NCBI GenBank assembly: GCA_917880885.1
Contig: OU862923.1
Coordinates: 23,348,770 to 23,412,769, forward strand
Length of the DNA: 64,000 nt
DNA from: Limnephilus marmoratus
Taxonomy: Eukaryota; Arthropoda; Insecta; Trichoptera; Limnephilidae
Reading direction: 5' to 3'
Position 1 is the stretch's first letter; every line of letters starts with the position of its first letter. Shown here piece after piece: positions 42,745 to 55,440 of the stretch. The translations under genes and the position numbers were made by a program. The notes beneath the pieces were generated by a model. The model worked only from the letters and a program-made list of their open reading frames with translations, was not told the origin of the DNA and made no database searches.

Positions 42745-43547
42745 TACATAATATAAAGCATAGTCGCTCCAGCTGTCTGTATGCTTAGATCTCTTAAACT
42801 ACGCAACGGATTTTCATGCGGTCTTCACCAATAGAAACATTCACAAATAGATAGATTCTGTCAGTGACATATAAATTATTTTAAGTGTTTCAATTGATAT
42901 TTGTGTACATTCTGCCAGCAGTAATTGAGTCTTTTACAGGTTTTTTAATATGTTTGTCCTATTTAAAAAAAAACAATATACTGTAACACTAAGATATACA
43001 TATTCCGTAACTAATTCTAAGCTTTCACATTTACAATTAGTTGGAATATTTTTATGGATACAATTAAAACTATGAGAAATTATCTTAAGATTTAATTCAA
43101 ATTTGACATTAAGTGATCTTATACATATGTATTACTTTGGGTTTTTGCGTTTTTCAATAGTCCTGCATCATGTGACCTTTTACAAAGTTGATTAAAGTCA
43201 ATTTGCATGAGTTCAATTGCAATTTTTAGATCTTTATGTGATATGACCATTATGACCAATGCCGTATCATCTGCCAATACAAAATGTTTAACAAAAGAGA
43301 AAAGTTTTTTCATTATAGTTACATAAATTATATATAGTGTAGGTCCCAATATGGAACCTTGTGGGACTCCTGCGGATATATTTTTTGTTTTACTAAAAGT
43401 ATTATTTATTTTGGTATATATTTTTCGATCTCTAAGATAATCTTTAAATAAATTTAACACAATTGGCTATAAAGGTTGGGTAATATCGTTGTCAGTAGAT
43501 GGCGTTGTGTTCCGTTAGCCACAGCAAGGTGTGGCCGGGTCTGCTAG
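42745..43547 (+). mobile_element. Nonautonomous Helitron with 3' hairpin, carrying an RT fragment
   Basis: The 5' part has CTGTCTGTATGCTTAGATCT and ACTACGCAACGGATTTTCAT, a sequence common at the starts of lepidopteran Helitrons. The 3' end is GCCACA-GCAAGG-TGTGGC (43518-43535), CGGGTCTG, CTAG (43544-43547) and T. A minus-strand RT fragment occupies 43119-43460. Confidence 0.7.
43119..43460 (-). pseudogene. LINE reverse transcriptase fragment inside a Helitron
   Basis: The open frame of 113 codons shows LFKDYLRDRKIYTKIN, GVPQGSILGPTLYIIYV and VLADDTALV, the palm blocks of a Jockey/CR1-type RT with LADD in place of YADD. It has neither endonuclease nor thumb. It is flanked by a Helitron-like 5' part (42.75-42.85 kb) and a Helitron 3' terminus (43.5 kb), so it was inserted or captured there. 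Confidence 0.72.
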
Positions 43548-44059
43548 TTTGAAAATAAACCTCTTTAGTAATCATTGTTCGTCTGCCTTCAAACATGCTA
43601 GAAGGTTTACCCATTGGAACATTCCTTTTATTTTTAAAACTGGTTCTTTTTTTTTTTTTTTTTTTTTTTATTTATTTCTATATATTACAGTATTTACCTA
43701 TTTCTTATAATTTTTACATAATATATTTTGAAAACATTTTTACATAATATATTTTGAAATTTAATTATGTTGGGTGTAAGGTAGGTTTGAGAAGGTGAAA
43801 CTGTGGATGGGTAATTTTGTATGTTTCGTGAACACCTCACTAGGAGAACCTGTGCTGAGGTGTAACGCCCCTTTTAACAAAATGGTATTGCTTGCAATTG
43901 TACCTTGTTCACAGGCACTATTTTCTTTCGGGGTTACAAAGATTATTCCTCTCATATAACGAAGGTGTAAAGCATTAGGACAATTTAAAAGTTTTTGAAG
44001 TACTTCGAATTTCGGGTGAAACGGAAATGCGTCACAACTCAGTTTTACATAACTACTCG
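43548..44059. other. No gene recognised; long T-run
   Basis: A homopolymer T-run lies near 43.65-43.67 kb. The 43.75-44.04 kb portion ends in sequence like the SINE B head (GTCACAACTCAGTTTTACAT). Confidence 0.45.
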
Positions 44060-44472
44060 GTTTTTTTTTTACATGAATACCGCACAAGAGTCCCAACTGC
44101 TCCCGTCTGGAGCCAGTGAGACTATGGCATCCCAAATTGGGGTATGTTATGAGGCTGAAGGTAGTGGGGAGGGAAGGAGATTGGGAACAGGAAGGTGGGG
44201 AAGTACCTGGCTATTCAGATCGGGTCACCAAAAGAAGCTAAAAGCCATTTAAAGCAACTTTTCAATTCTGAATGGTGGCCTTGCACCAGGGCGATACTGA
44301 GAGCATCTTCCACTCCTGAACGTGCCGCGAATATACTATATATTGTTTTAAATTAATAAATTATGAAATACACAAATTAATCAAATAAAATTTATTTGCC
44401 ACGCCGGGATTCGATCCCGCGACCTTTTGGAATGCTTGTCAAGCGCCTTACCGCTGCACTACGCCGGCCGTC
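44060..44472 (-). mobile_element. SINE family A, tRNA-derived head, poly-A tail (copy 1)
   Basis: On the - strand: a tRNA-like head (44472-44395) with box-A-like GCGTAGTGCAGCGG and box-B-like GGGATCGAATCCC. It is followed by an AT-rich link and a body with CCAGGTACTTCCCCACCTTCC, TGCCATAGTCTCACTGG and AGACGGGAGCAGTTG. It ends TTGTGCGGTATTCATGT plus an A-run. Copies at 51.9 and 62.0 kb have the same order. Confidence 0.8.
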
Positions 44473-44504
44473 TAATATAATGTTATAAATTCGCAACTCG
44501 GTGC

Positions 44505-44730
44505 GTGCCTTCCATGGCAAGATGCCTGAGTGGCCTCAGCAGCCAGAAAGACAGTCATCAAGCGACCGGGGGTTGGAATCCTACGAAATCCAAAAAAAAA
44601 AAAAATTATTTTGTGAAATCAATAGCCAATCTTCAAACCACTTTAAAAAAACAATCAAAAGAAAAGAAAGTGACATCTAGCAACTTTTTAGTTTCACTTC
44701 TACCGCGTGTAAATTACATACTCTTGATTG
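44505..44730 (+). mobile_element. SINE family B copy 2 (3' half)
   Basis: GATGCCTGAGTGGCCTCAGC, GGGGGTTGGAATCCTACGAA (decayed box B), AAAGAAAGTGACATCTAGCA and CTACCGCGTGTAAATTACAT match the minus-strand copy at 34.6 kb. Confidence 0.6.
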
Positions 44731-45345
44731 TTTTCATCCCGGTGAATAATAATTTTATAATATTATTAATGCTTATTGCTGGGAAGTAGAATTCTGTATA
44801 CCATAATGATATTCTCATATTTTAATCAAATTTCAAAGATCCTTCAACAGAAATTCATAGCTTTACAAATTTATGTAAATTTAAAGTAGGTGTATAGTTC
44901 ATCAGAACGGATTTATTATAGCCAAATCTCCATTTTAATAATGTACCTACGACGATATTTTGATAATTTAATTTAAATAAGTCACATCCAGTTTACCTTG
45001 CCCCGGTTGTAATAATTTATATTAGGCCGAGAAAGCAAATTCCGGCTGGGCCGATTCCAGTCACGATTGTCATTTATTCGCCGAAAGAGACGGCGACAAC
45101 TTAATAACATTTTGTATTCAAATCAAAGCAAACAGCAGAATTGAATTCCCAGCCTGATTCTCGCGGACTTAGGAAAAACACGAACAAATCATACTGGCTG
45201 GAAGGCGGAGTAACATTAGAGGAAGCGATTCTTAAAAATAGTAATCCAAAGAATATAAATCACGCACTATTTTCAATTTGGGAGGCAATAATACAATAAT
45301 AATTTTTTTTATTATATTATTATAATATAATAATTTTTTTTTATA
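44731..45345. other. No gene recognised
   Basis: AT-rich, ending in an AAT/ATT-rich inverted tract at 45.29-45.35 kb. Confidence 0.5.
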
Positions 45346-45570
45346 ATGTATAATATAAAAAAAAAATCGGAAAAAATAAGAAAATACACAGATTTAGGAA
45401 ATGAGATTAAAAGAATTTGGCATTCTCAGCCTATAAAAATATTACCATTTGTTATTTTGGCTACTGACATTATACCTGGGTCTCTCATTCAAAATTTAGG
45501 CATATTAGATTTGTCAAAGAATTTGTATATAAAAATGCAAAAATCAGTCATTTTAAATACATGTAGGAAT
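45346..45570 (+). pseudogene. LINE ORF C-terminal fragment
   Basis: The peptide KKSEKIRKYTDLGNEIKRIW, KILPFVILATDIIPGSL and MQKSVILNTC matches the tail found after the RT in several arthropod LINEs (KYQDL..EI.R.W....V...P.VIGA.G.........QK..ILNTC...R.FL). The frame continues to 45708 without recognisable sequence. It starts after an AT-rich run and has no RT upstream. Confidence 0.55.
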
Positions 45571-45708
45571 ACAAAAGATTTTTTAAATATTTATATTGAG
45601 GGATCAGTAGGATTTATAGGTTCAATTAGGAATTCCACAGAGCCGAACTCTCTGATATTAAAATATCTGAAGTCGGTGAATTGTTTTGTATTTATAATAC
45701 TTATATAG

Positions 45709-48171
45709 TGCAATTGCATAGCGTGGATTGACTAGATGATCATTTGGGGAAGTGTATGAAAGAGTTTAGTTTTTCCTGTGGGGAAAATTTAACCCGGACA
45801 TTTAAATCTGGTGCATAGAAGGTTATGGGAACCGCCGCACAGAAGATTATTTACGGAAACTACTGGGAAACAATTAAAAAAAGTGAGGTTAAAATAATTA
45901 TATTTGAGTAGTCTTATATTGTACCTAAATAACACAAAGTTTTGAAATTGGATAATTTTTTTGTTGAAACACTTCACGGAGGCGTGGACACGCTTTCAAA
46001 CACGGCGTTGTCCGTATTCAGTCGACGAACGCCACGGAAGGACTTAACGTTACGCCCTAATCGGATAGCTGCAGTGTGTGTATTTCGAAGTTTTGTTGTA
46101 AGAATCACCAAGGAAAATATAGCTGGAGGTATTTACATAAACATATAAAATTTTCAGATTTTTATATTTTTAGTATGTATGGTTTTTAAGGGTCACAAAA
46201 TTGTGTCTTTTTTAAAGAGATTTTTAAACAATTAATAAACTTTACGAGAGTGCATCTTTTTTCGTTCAAATTGGTGTGTCGTTTCATGCAGATTTTATTG
46301 ATTACGTGTTAGTTTTGAACTATAAGAACACTATTTTGCAACCAACTCGAACCAACTCTTTAACAAAACTCTCTTTTTTTAGGGAGCCATCTACGAATTC
46401 ATTCATAGAATCCACAGAGAGTTCAAGTTCAACTTTTTACGGGAAGAAAGACTTTTGTATCCGAATTCACATAGATCCCGAAGAATATTATAGGATTACC
46501 ACATCCGGAAGTTTGTTTTAAAAAATTGATCATCGATTATGAATTCAGCGGTCGCACAAGCTATAAATTCATTTACACTTGCACTCACCACGCGATGGAA
46601 GAGTTGTAAACATATAGAGAAATATTTTCTGCGCACCCATAGCTAATGGCTACAAGATGAAATTATTACCAAAAACAAGGACCTAACTAGCTCTAGTAAC
46701 CATTCAGAGGCAGCCAAGGCGGCCGGGCGACCGGCAAAATCTTTCGAAAGTAGCGAAAAATCTAAACGGCAAAAAGTATATTCGTTTATTAAATATCGTT
46801 CTTTGGAGGAAATTTTTTGGAACAAATGAAATTGCAATCATCGTGAAAAAGAGATGCAGAAAAGGTATTGAAAGCCATTACATATTCTCCAACACGAGCT
46901 ACAAGAATGAAAAGGGTTTTTAACTTTTCATTCCAAAGATATTTCATCTTATACCTACTCCGGAAAAGGCATTAACAGGCATTGATGAGCAGGGGATAAA
47001 AAGTTTTGCAATTATTTTACAAGTGTCATCCTGTGGGTATGATGAAAACACTGAAAAATTTTAACTAAGTATTTTGTAAAAAAACTGCCCATCTGTATAA
47101 CCAAATATTTTATATTATTTTTTTAACACCGTATACATATATTAAACAGTTCCAATGCGAACCTCAATAAATACAATTCCTACAAATATTTCAAAACATG
47201 TATTACGAGTATTATTAATAATAATCAGGTATGCGGCAAGATAGTAAATTTAGGCCGGATAGGCCGGATACCGGATGGTTACCGGATACCCGTTTCATCT
47301 CTAATTATTATCTATTATAGTATTATCATCCGTTTCATAAATCCATCGTTTAAGGGTTTCTAGTCTAGAAAAAAAATTATATTTCGATAGTTTATATATC
47401 TTAAAAGAGATTTTTAGAAATTTGAATTATTTTAAAAGTAAAAGCCATTTTAGAGTCGTGGCAATTCTATAATTTATACGGAATCTAGATAGATAGAAAA
47501 CGCGTTTTTCTCGTAACTCATTTTTTCGAAACATTTGTCACGAAATCTCAAGTTCTAATTAACCGATTTTCTTGAAATTTAGCATGATTTTCTATATATC
47601 CTTCTGTGGTAGGAACCAACCAAAAATTAAACATTTTAATTTTTATTATTATTAAAAAATTCGGAAAAGTTAAAAAAATAACTGAAAAACTTAAATTTTT
47701 TTTAGTAGCCGCCCTTTTGCATGAATAATGTTTTTTTTCTTCATTTTTCCTGATTTCTACCATAAAAACCTTTGTACTGATAAAGAATATAGCTTTTTTT
47801 TATTTTTCAAATGATCAAAATGGTTGGATTCGTGACAAGATGGACGCGCTCTTTTTCCCCCCCTACAACTTAAACAGCGTGTAACTTCGTAAAATGTAGG
47901 TATATATATTTTTTGAAATTTTTTATGAATTCTTAAAATATAAATAAATATGTATTGTAAAAAGATGCATACTTAAAATATGAATGTTTTTTTCTTTTTA
48001 AATCGCTCGATATTCGGGCTTCTAGACTAGAATACCCCCTTAATATGCATGTACCATGTACCCAAGGTTTCATATATAATGCTAAATAACATGTATTTCA
48101 TAAAAACCGCATATACTTTAACTTAAAACCATAAAATAATTGTTTCCCGCTAGAATCGGAAAATAAACCAC
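45709..48171. other. No gene recognised
   Basis: AT-rich. GGCCGGATA is repeated at 47.25-47.3 kb. Frames at 45942-46148 and 46276-46521 have no recognisable domain. Confidence 0.45.
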
Positions 48172-48598
48172 TGTGCGCCGCGGGAACCATTTATTGGATA
48201 ACCAACACCTCTGCCATAGGTCACCCCAAGTGATTTGCTACATTTGATGACTTAGCAGGGGTGTCTGGGTTCATGGGGTGAGGTTTATCCGGGTCTGCTG
48301 CATGGCAGGCCGGATCGGGAGAAAATGGTTGAAGAAGTCTCTTTGACTTCTCCAGCCGTACTCTCTCGGAACATCGCCTTGAACCGCAGTGGGAGGGATG
48401 GATTCATACCCATCACTCCTGGACACATTGACCCGAAGACTTCTACCCACCCCTAATACTTCTTTCCTTTCCAGAACTTTCTCTCCTTCCTTTCCTAAAA
48501 AGACCCTCCACACAGCATCCCCAACGATGACATAGGCCCTGAGGGGAATTATTTTCCTCAGGGCCTCCTGTGAGGAGCTAATGTTAAAAAAAAATAAA
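48172..48598 (+). mobile_element. SINE family C copy
   Basis: GCGGGAACCATTTATTGGAT at the head, GGCAGGCCGGATCGGGAGAA in the middle, ATAGGCCCTGAGGGGAATTA and CAGGGCCTCCTGTGAGGAGC at the tail, then a poly-A run. Confidence 0.8.
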
Positions 48599-48682
48599 AG
48601 CTTCTGGTTTTTTCATCCACTATCGTTTTTTGCCAAAAAAATTGTTAAATAAAAAAAATATCTAAAAAAAATATGATAGAAC

Positions 48683-49160
48683 CCATGGATGCGGGTGTGG
48701 CTGCCCCTGGAGATAAACAATCGTTAGATAACTAAATCCTCTGCCACAAAAATATGTCACCAAATATGCCACCCAAAGCGGTTTTGCTATGTTTAGTTAC
48801 TTAACAGTGGTTTAGGGGTAGTGGGGCCGTTTGTCCAGGCTTAGGATGTCCAGCGACGGATGTACCTGTCCACCAACTGTGTGGTGGGCCGGACCGGGAG
48901 GGGTCGGTTAAGGTGACTTTTTTTAAAATTTCGACTTCTCCTGCCGGACTCTCCCGAACCATCGCCTTACACAACAGAGGAAGGAATGAATTTCTAATGT
49001 TCGTCAATCCTGGACACAATGTTTCTCAGATTCCAACCTCCTCATATATTATTTTCCCTTTCCAGAACTTCCTATCCTTCCCTTCCTTGAAATATCCACA
49101 CCACACCATCCCCGAAGATACGAGTAATATAGGCGTTGAGGCAAATTGTAAAAAAAAAGT
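48683..49160 (+). mobile_element. SINE family C copy, strongly diverged
   Basis: GCGGGTGTGGCTGCCCC, GCCGGACCGGGAGGGGTCGG, CTCTCCCGAACCATCGCC and ATCCTGGACACAATG keep the order of the family. The tail ends GGCAAATTGTAAAAAAAAAG. It lies directly after the copy ending at 48598. Confidence 0.65.
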
Positions 49161-49344
49161 GTGTGTCGAGTTACCGTAACCAGACAACCGAAGCATGGAC
49201 TGTTAAATAATCCAAAACAAAAAGTCTGTGTATGTAGGTAAATACTAAAGTGCCTGCAATGCCCGCATATCACAACATCAGTCTTTAGGTAGTCTTATAG
49301 ATCTTTAGATACATGAGTCTTAGATTAGAGGATAATACAAGTGT

Positions 49345-49968
49345 ACGAAGGCATCATAAGGATGCAATATTCCTGTATAAATTAGTTATCAATAATATTC
49401 AATGCCCAGAGTTGCTAAATAAAATTCAATTTAATGTACCTGCGCGTACAACACGCTCTTCTGTCCTGTTCAGGGTTGATCAATGCAAGACAAACTGTAA
49501 GCAAAATTCTTGTCCGAACAGACTATGCAATAGTTACAACAGCATATATTATCCAAGGTGGACATTTTCAATTCCGAACCTACAAAATATAAGGCGTACA
49601 TAAAAGAGTATTTCTCTGATGTTTCATGAATATGTTATGTGTCTATGTTTCTATCGTTTATCTTTAATTCTGTTATGATTTGATTTATATGTACAGCCTG
49701 GCTTTTTATGGTTAACAATGTATTGATATTTTATGTTTTATGAAAATTTTAGTTTTATATACTTAATCTTTTGTTTTATAAAATTTTTGATCTCATACTG
49801 CTTTATTATAAATTTATTATTTAATTTTTTTATTATGCTGTTAATCATAGGTAAAGTCACATGGAGGAAATCCATAATTGGTTTTATTTTGGCTATACAA
49901 ACATGTACAAACTGGAAAAATGTAAACTGTCGATTTCCCGAAAATAAATAAATAAATAAATAAATAAT
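49345..49968 (+). mobile_element. 5'-truncated LINE copy, same family as 7.0-8.3 kb
   Basis: Starts within SVRRHHKDAIFLYKL and keeps the last ~90 codons, with one frameshift near 49550 where a 2-bp difference converts the SNSILSKVDIF region. It has the same 3' UTR and ends in AAATAAATAAATAAATAAAT at 49941-49968. It is nearly identical in sequence to the minus-strand copy. Confidence 0.82.
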
Positions 49969-51939
49969 AGAATTAAATTTGTAAATTCTCACAAACAACT
50001 AGGCTTCAAACGCGCCATCTTTTAAAATTTATGCACAACGCTTTGAGTTCCGTGAAAATTCTATTAAAGTTCTGTTATTATTTCACTGAATTCACTGAAT
50101 TCACTGAGCTGTTTCAGAAAAAATGTAATATTTTGTCAGACAGACAATCTAATATTTTGTCCACCTTCAAGAGTTCACCAAAAGACGATATTTTAAAATT
50201 GATAAATTTGTTTTTAGCACGTGTGTTAGAAAGATTTCATTTTTTTTAGATGACCCGGCTTCAACCTCTACTGTTATATAAGCAAGTAATGCCTTGACTA
50301 CACAAAAAAACGGGGACCAAATTGTTAATGCCGCTACTGAGGATTTTTTGCAGAGTTCTTCATTAGCCGTGAAAGTCAAATTGTGTGACTCTGTTCTACG
50401 TTTCTACTATGTAATATGGAGATGACCTATTGCTAAACCTTTCTTTATTTTCTACATTTTTTAAATTTTTATTAGTTGCAAAGAATATGAAAAATTAAAA
50501 AAAAAAAACAAAAAATCAAAATTTTCATATCTAAATAACAATGATTTGATTGATTCAACGAAGCTTCCAAGTCATGGCGTAACGAGACATCATCATCAAA
50601 CAGTATTAATAGGCTTGCGTCTGCGTGTTTGAATTTAAGAATCCGACTTCCGACGCATGTCTGCCACCGCGCCTTTCCCATCGCACCATATAAATATCCG
50701 TGTAAGTGGTTTTTAAGACAAAGCTACCATTGTAGTTCAGTTTCTAATTCAAGAATTCGTCACAAGATGACGCAACTTTCGTCGGCAAGACGCAAAGGGA
50801 CGTGCCCTTCCTAGGTATAAGTTCTACGAATTTGTGAACCTGGAATATATCCCGGATTTCGAAAGATTGACGGTAATACTTGTATCAAGCGGCTGTATAA
50901 TACATATGACGTCATCGCCCGTCCCGGTTACTTTTTCGCGGTGACTAGCCATCACTGTCATCACTGGTTGACACGTTGTCAGTGGATATGAGGAACGGGC
51001 TAATTTTGGAACCAGTTCCTATTGGATTTACTAAATGATCACCAACACTGAGTAGCAGGCATAGACATCCAAATGAATAGACAAGCAGTTACAGATGAGG
51101 GGTAAAACCAAACTATGGAGAGCAAAGGGGGGAAAGATGACTGTCATTCGTTGAACAATCAATCTGACAGTATATAGGCATCTCGCATTACAATATCACC
51201 ATTTAGTTCTTAAAAGCAAAATCTGCTTTGAATGAATAGACCTTTTTACATGGGAGCGCGAATTGCTTGCCACGTTCAAAACTTATTTGCTAAGGCCAAA
51301 TGCTCGCCCCAAAAAGACTCGCGCCAATACACATATCAATTTTTTCTTGCCGTGTTTAGTTAAAACACTTTTACAAATGTTTCATAATTTACTTACCCCT
51401 GTAACCAGCGACGAGCACATTGGAGTACCGCCCACATTCTCTATGTGCATATTGATAAGTAGATATATTGTATAGCACAAGCTGCCTTTATTTCGTTAAA
51501 TGTATGGATGTCAGCTTCTCGCTGTTCACGGTAAGAATGATGACGTCACACATTTTAGATTCAAGCGAGGCTATATCCCCTCCCCATGGAGCGAGCCGGT
51601 TCCAAGGAGGAGCTACAGCCGGCGCCATGTGGAGGGGGAAATAATACGTTTTTATCACTTAGGGCAGGTCCAGATATATTCATATGTCCGTGGTAGCAGG
51701 TTTTTAACTGCCAGTATACACAATATTATACAATGCTCAATGTGCTTTTAACATCATGTTTCAGAGAGGTGGATAGTGAATAGGTACTGAAGTATCGTCC
51801 TGGTGAAAGTGCACCTTTCAGAATAGAAACGATGCAGCGAATCGTTTCAATCAAGCTAGACGGAAAAAACTCTAAAACATCAATAAAGTGCTTGTAACCC
51901 ACCTTCTGGGAGTATTAAACACTAATTTGAAAAAAAGTG
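49969..51939. other. No gene recognised
   Basis: Contains TTCACTGAA repeats (50.09 kb) and a GC-rich patch at 51.57-51.65 kb without good splice sites. Open frames here are short and unlike known proteins. Confidence 0.45.
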
Positions 51940-52372
51940 ATTTTTTATTTATTTTAAGAGAATACCTCGCAAGAGTCCCAGCTGCTCCCGTCTGGGGCCA
52001 GTGAGACTACAGTATCCCTAATTGGGTATATTGTGAGGCTGAAGGTAGTGGGAGGCGAAGGAAATGGAAAAGAGGAAGACGGGGAAGTACCTGGCTCTTT
52101 AGACCTAGTCACAAAACACTGCTAAAGTCATTTCAAGCAACGTTTCAATTCTGAAAGGTGGTCTTATACCAGAGCGATAAAGAGTATCTTTTACTCTGGA
52201 AGGCGCCGCAACTATACTGCATATACTCGTACATTATTATTTTTAAATTAATTAATTGTGAAATAACACAAATTTAGCAAATAAAATTTAATTGCGCACG
52301 CCGGGATTTAATCCTGTGACATTCGGATTGCGAGTGAAGAGTTTTACCTTCGACCACCGGAGGCCGTCGATA
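51940..52372 (-). mobile_element. SINE family A (copy 2)
   Basis: Same body (CCAGGTACTTCCCCGTC, GGGAGCAGCTGGGACTCTTG) and a decayed tRNA-like head at 52372-52295 (GGATTAAATCCCGGCG). The A-tail is weak. Confidence 0.75.
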
Positions 52373-53327
52373 AACACCAAAGATATTGAAATATAAGTAG
52401 ATGTGCTATCTGCAGTTTTTACTAGGTGGGACTGCGCTTCCGGATGTCGCCGATATTGTTTACCAATTAACAAATAAACTAAATTAACGAATAAACCAAA
52501 CGAACGTTAAACTAAATGGACGAATTCTTTCCGTATTCAAACTATATTGTTAACCAATAGTAATGCACATCTTCAAAAAATCAACAAAATGAACAAATTC
52601 TTTTTGTATGCCTTTTTTTTTTTATAAAATACCGTTTGTAAAAATGTCTTAACAAAATTAGTTGTGTAAGTGTATTTTTGGTTATGTCGCCACAGTATTT
52701 ACAAGTTATCAGGAAAATAAATATTTTAGGATTATATTTAGTCCACCACAGCTTTCCATCTGTTTTTCACCACTTATCCTGAGCTTTTCAAGTTCAAATG
52801 TACATAAAATATTATTATACATATATCTACATTTCCTGAAGACTTTCTTTCTTCGGCAAACTGGGTAAAACTCTTCCATGTAACGAACTTCCTGACTGGA
52901 AATCTTGTATGTGGTGCCAGTAATGTAAAAAAATAAACTTGATACAGGTTCGTGGGAGAAAAAATCAAAACTGATTTGAATAAAATAATAGTTGCTCTAT
53001 TAAAAAAAAATGGTGCGGTTTTTGATATAGGTACTCTCTAAAACAAATTCTCAGTAAGTTAAAAATATAATATTTTTGGAACACATAAAAATGCGAAAGT
53101 TATTTATTTATTATTAAATCAAATCTAACACGTTTATTATAAAAATGAAAAAAATATATATTACACATCTTACAGAGTAAGCTCCATTTTTTTTAGAACC
53201 GATATACTTATATTATAACATTTTAAACTCAATAAATAACCTAAAACCTGCCTGGAACCTGGAAGTCCTGTAAAATGACAAAATAAGTAAGACGCAAGTT
53301 CGCGTGGAAAAATATAGATTTTTTTTT
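52373..53327. other. No gene recognised
   Basis: AT-rich spacer between SINE A copy 2 and the Jockey-like end. Confidence 0.5.
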
Positions 53328-53790
53328 TTACATTAACTCCACACAGGAGTCCTTGAGGAAAATAATTTCCCTCAGGGCCTATGTCATCTGGGATGCTGTG
53401 TGGAGGGTCTTTTTAAGGAGAGGAAGGAACGAACTTTGGTCTTGAAGAGACCCATGTCGTAGGAGGGAGGAAATACAGAGGCCGGCAAATCATTTCACAA
53501 CCGAGCTGTTGAACACAAGAACGAGTCCAAGAAGCGACCCGTTCTCATGTGACAAATATCATCCGTGTACAAATGTTGGGCACGCGTTTGCCGTGTTTCC
53601 CGACTATTCACCGGTGCCGAAGGGGTCAATGACGCTAATTCCTCGGAGCATCTTCTATAGAAATACCGGTAGAACAAGGATAGCATTCCCACCCGACGCC
53701 TATGCTCTAAGGATTGCAATCCGTCTGTTAAGATGGGAGAATCTATCAAACGGACCGCCCTTTTCTGCACAGAGTCGTGGGTATCTGATT
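53328..53790 (-). mobile_element. Jockey-like LINE 3' end with the tail shared by SINE family C
   Basis: Minus-strand translation 53770-53495 gives QKRAVRLIDSPILTDGLQSL, HRRRVGMLSLFYRYFYRRC and DDICHMRTGRFLDSFLCSTA, the C-terminus of a Jockey-type RT ORF. After a TGA replacing an expected Trp, the frame continues NDLPASVFPPSYDMGLFKTK and FLSLKRPSTQHPR-stop. The 3' UTR then forms GGCCCTGAGG...CC and ends GTGTGGAGTTAATGTAAAAA. The last ~110 bp are the same as the 3' end of SINE family C copies. Confidence 0.75.
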
Positions 53791-54375
53791 TGAACTGGAA
53801 ATGAATTTGCTCAATTAAAACTAAAAAAAAAATATCTGCGATTTTGATATACTCTCCGAAATAAATTTTCGAATAGTTAGAAATTAAATATTTTTTAAAT
53901 CACGTAAAAAATATTGTTTAAAACAAAAATGATTCAAATAAAAGTTTTAGAAAAAAAACCATACTACATACCTTCCAAAGTAGCCTCCATTGTTTAAAAC
54001 CGAAACGAAACACTCGTAAAACTCATAAACATTCTTAAAAGGGTGTGCGGCGAGAATCGAATAAAAGCAACTTATCATTTCATTAACTTCTTCATCTGAT
54101 TTTGAGGCTCTGTTACTAGTCAAACCGTGCATGAATTAACCCAATTAAAAATGCATTTGTCACAATGACTACCTGGTAATACCCCCATGACGTCATCGTT
54201 CGATAATTCCAAAGAGATTTATTTTAGTCTGGCTTGTACGCAACGTACACAGTGCGATGCTTGAAATGGTTCGGTGATTAGATCGAATAATTCAATACTT
54301 ATTAACCCAACCCTCCTCTTCCCCATTCCTTTCAGCTACACAACATACTCCAATTATCCCATCCCAATATATAAA
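53791..54375. other. No gene recognised
   Basis: AT-rich; a minus-strand frame at 53947-54132 (ISCFYSILAAHPFKNVYEFY) could not be assigned. Confidence 0.45.
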
Positions 54376-54832
54376 TTTGGGAGGCGGGTATAAGAACCGC
54401 CGCCCTGGGAACAATTTATTGGATAACCAACGCCACCGCCGTAGATCACCCCAAGTGGTTCGCCAAGTTTGGTGACTTACCCCTTAGTGCCCGGGTTCAT
54501 CGGGTGACTTTGTCCGGGTCTTTGCGGTGGATGCATCTTCCCATCAATTGCGTGGCTCGCCGGATCGGGATAGACTGATTGAGGGAGATCTTTTGACCTC
54601 TTTAGTAGGACTCTTTCGGAACATCGCCTCGCAACGCAGGGGGAGGGATGGATTCATTCGTCCGTCACTCCTAGAGACACTGACCACCAGATACCTACCC
54701 ACACCTCATTCCCTTTTCCTTCCCAGAACTTTGTCACCTTTCTTTCCTCAAAAGACCTTCCACACATGATGCCGTAGACCCTGAGTGGATTCTTTTCTCC
54801 TAGGGCCTCCTATGTGGAGCAAATGTAAAAAA
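54376..54832 (+). mobile_element. SINE family C copy
   Basis: Head TTTGGGAGGCGGGTATAAGA, middle CTCGCCGGATCGGGATAGAC and CCGTCACTCCTAGAGACACT, tail GGGCCTCCTATGTGGAGCAA plus an A-run. Confidence 0.8.
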
Positions 54833-55438
54833 ATGGCTAGGCAACATTTTATGATCCTACTGGCTCCGAACAGTTGCCTAAAAAGCGCTTTATCGATTAA
54901 ATTTTCTGAATTCGCAGTTTTCATATTTTCTGCATTTCGCAAACATTTTCTCGTCCACATTCTTCATGCAAAATAAATTAAAAATGTTAGGTGGTTATCA
55001 AAATAAAACGACTTTATAATCTTGTTGTTGATAAATTTGTTTTTCCTAAAACATTAATCAAACTTAAAAACTCTCATACAGCGAAGACAAGGAATCTTCC
55101 ATAGAAGTGGAAATCTTGATATTTTTTTGTTATTCTTGCCCCTGCGGTTATTTATTACCTAGTGCTCCAACCTACCCGACTACTAAGATACGTTAAATTT
55201 AACAAAATTCATCAAACCTACACATTTCCGTCAAAAACAGATGGGATGTTTTCTTTTTGAGGAGACAACGAAGGGATTGCGAGGAATGTAAAAGGGTTTA
55301 AACTATGTGTGGTCAAGTGATAGATATTTTCACATCGGATCCAGAGAAGGCTCCTCCGTGATATATTAACCTGACCTCTGAAATACATAAGTATTATTAT
55401 TACGAACACCCGTGCCGAGATTCGCACGTGTACTACAC
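54833..55438. other. No gene recognised
   Basis: AT-rich spacer up to the 0.97-kb TIR element. Confidence 0.5.
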
Positions 55439-55440
55439 TA

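Noticed and set aside
44395..44472. Candidate tRNA gene
   Set aside because: It is the head of a SINE with body and poly-A tail, repeated at 52.3 and 62.4 kb; the arms do not all pair.
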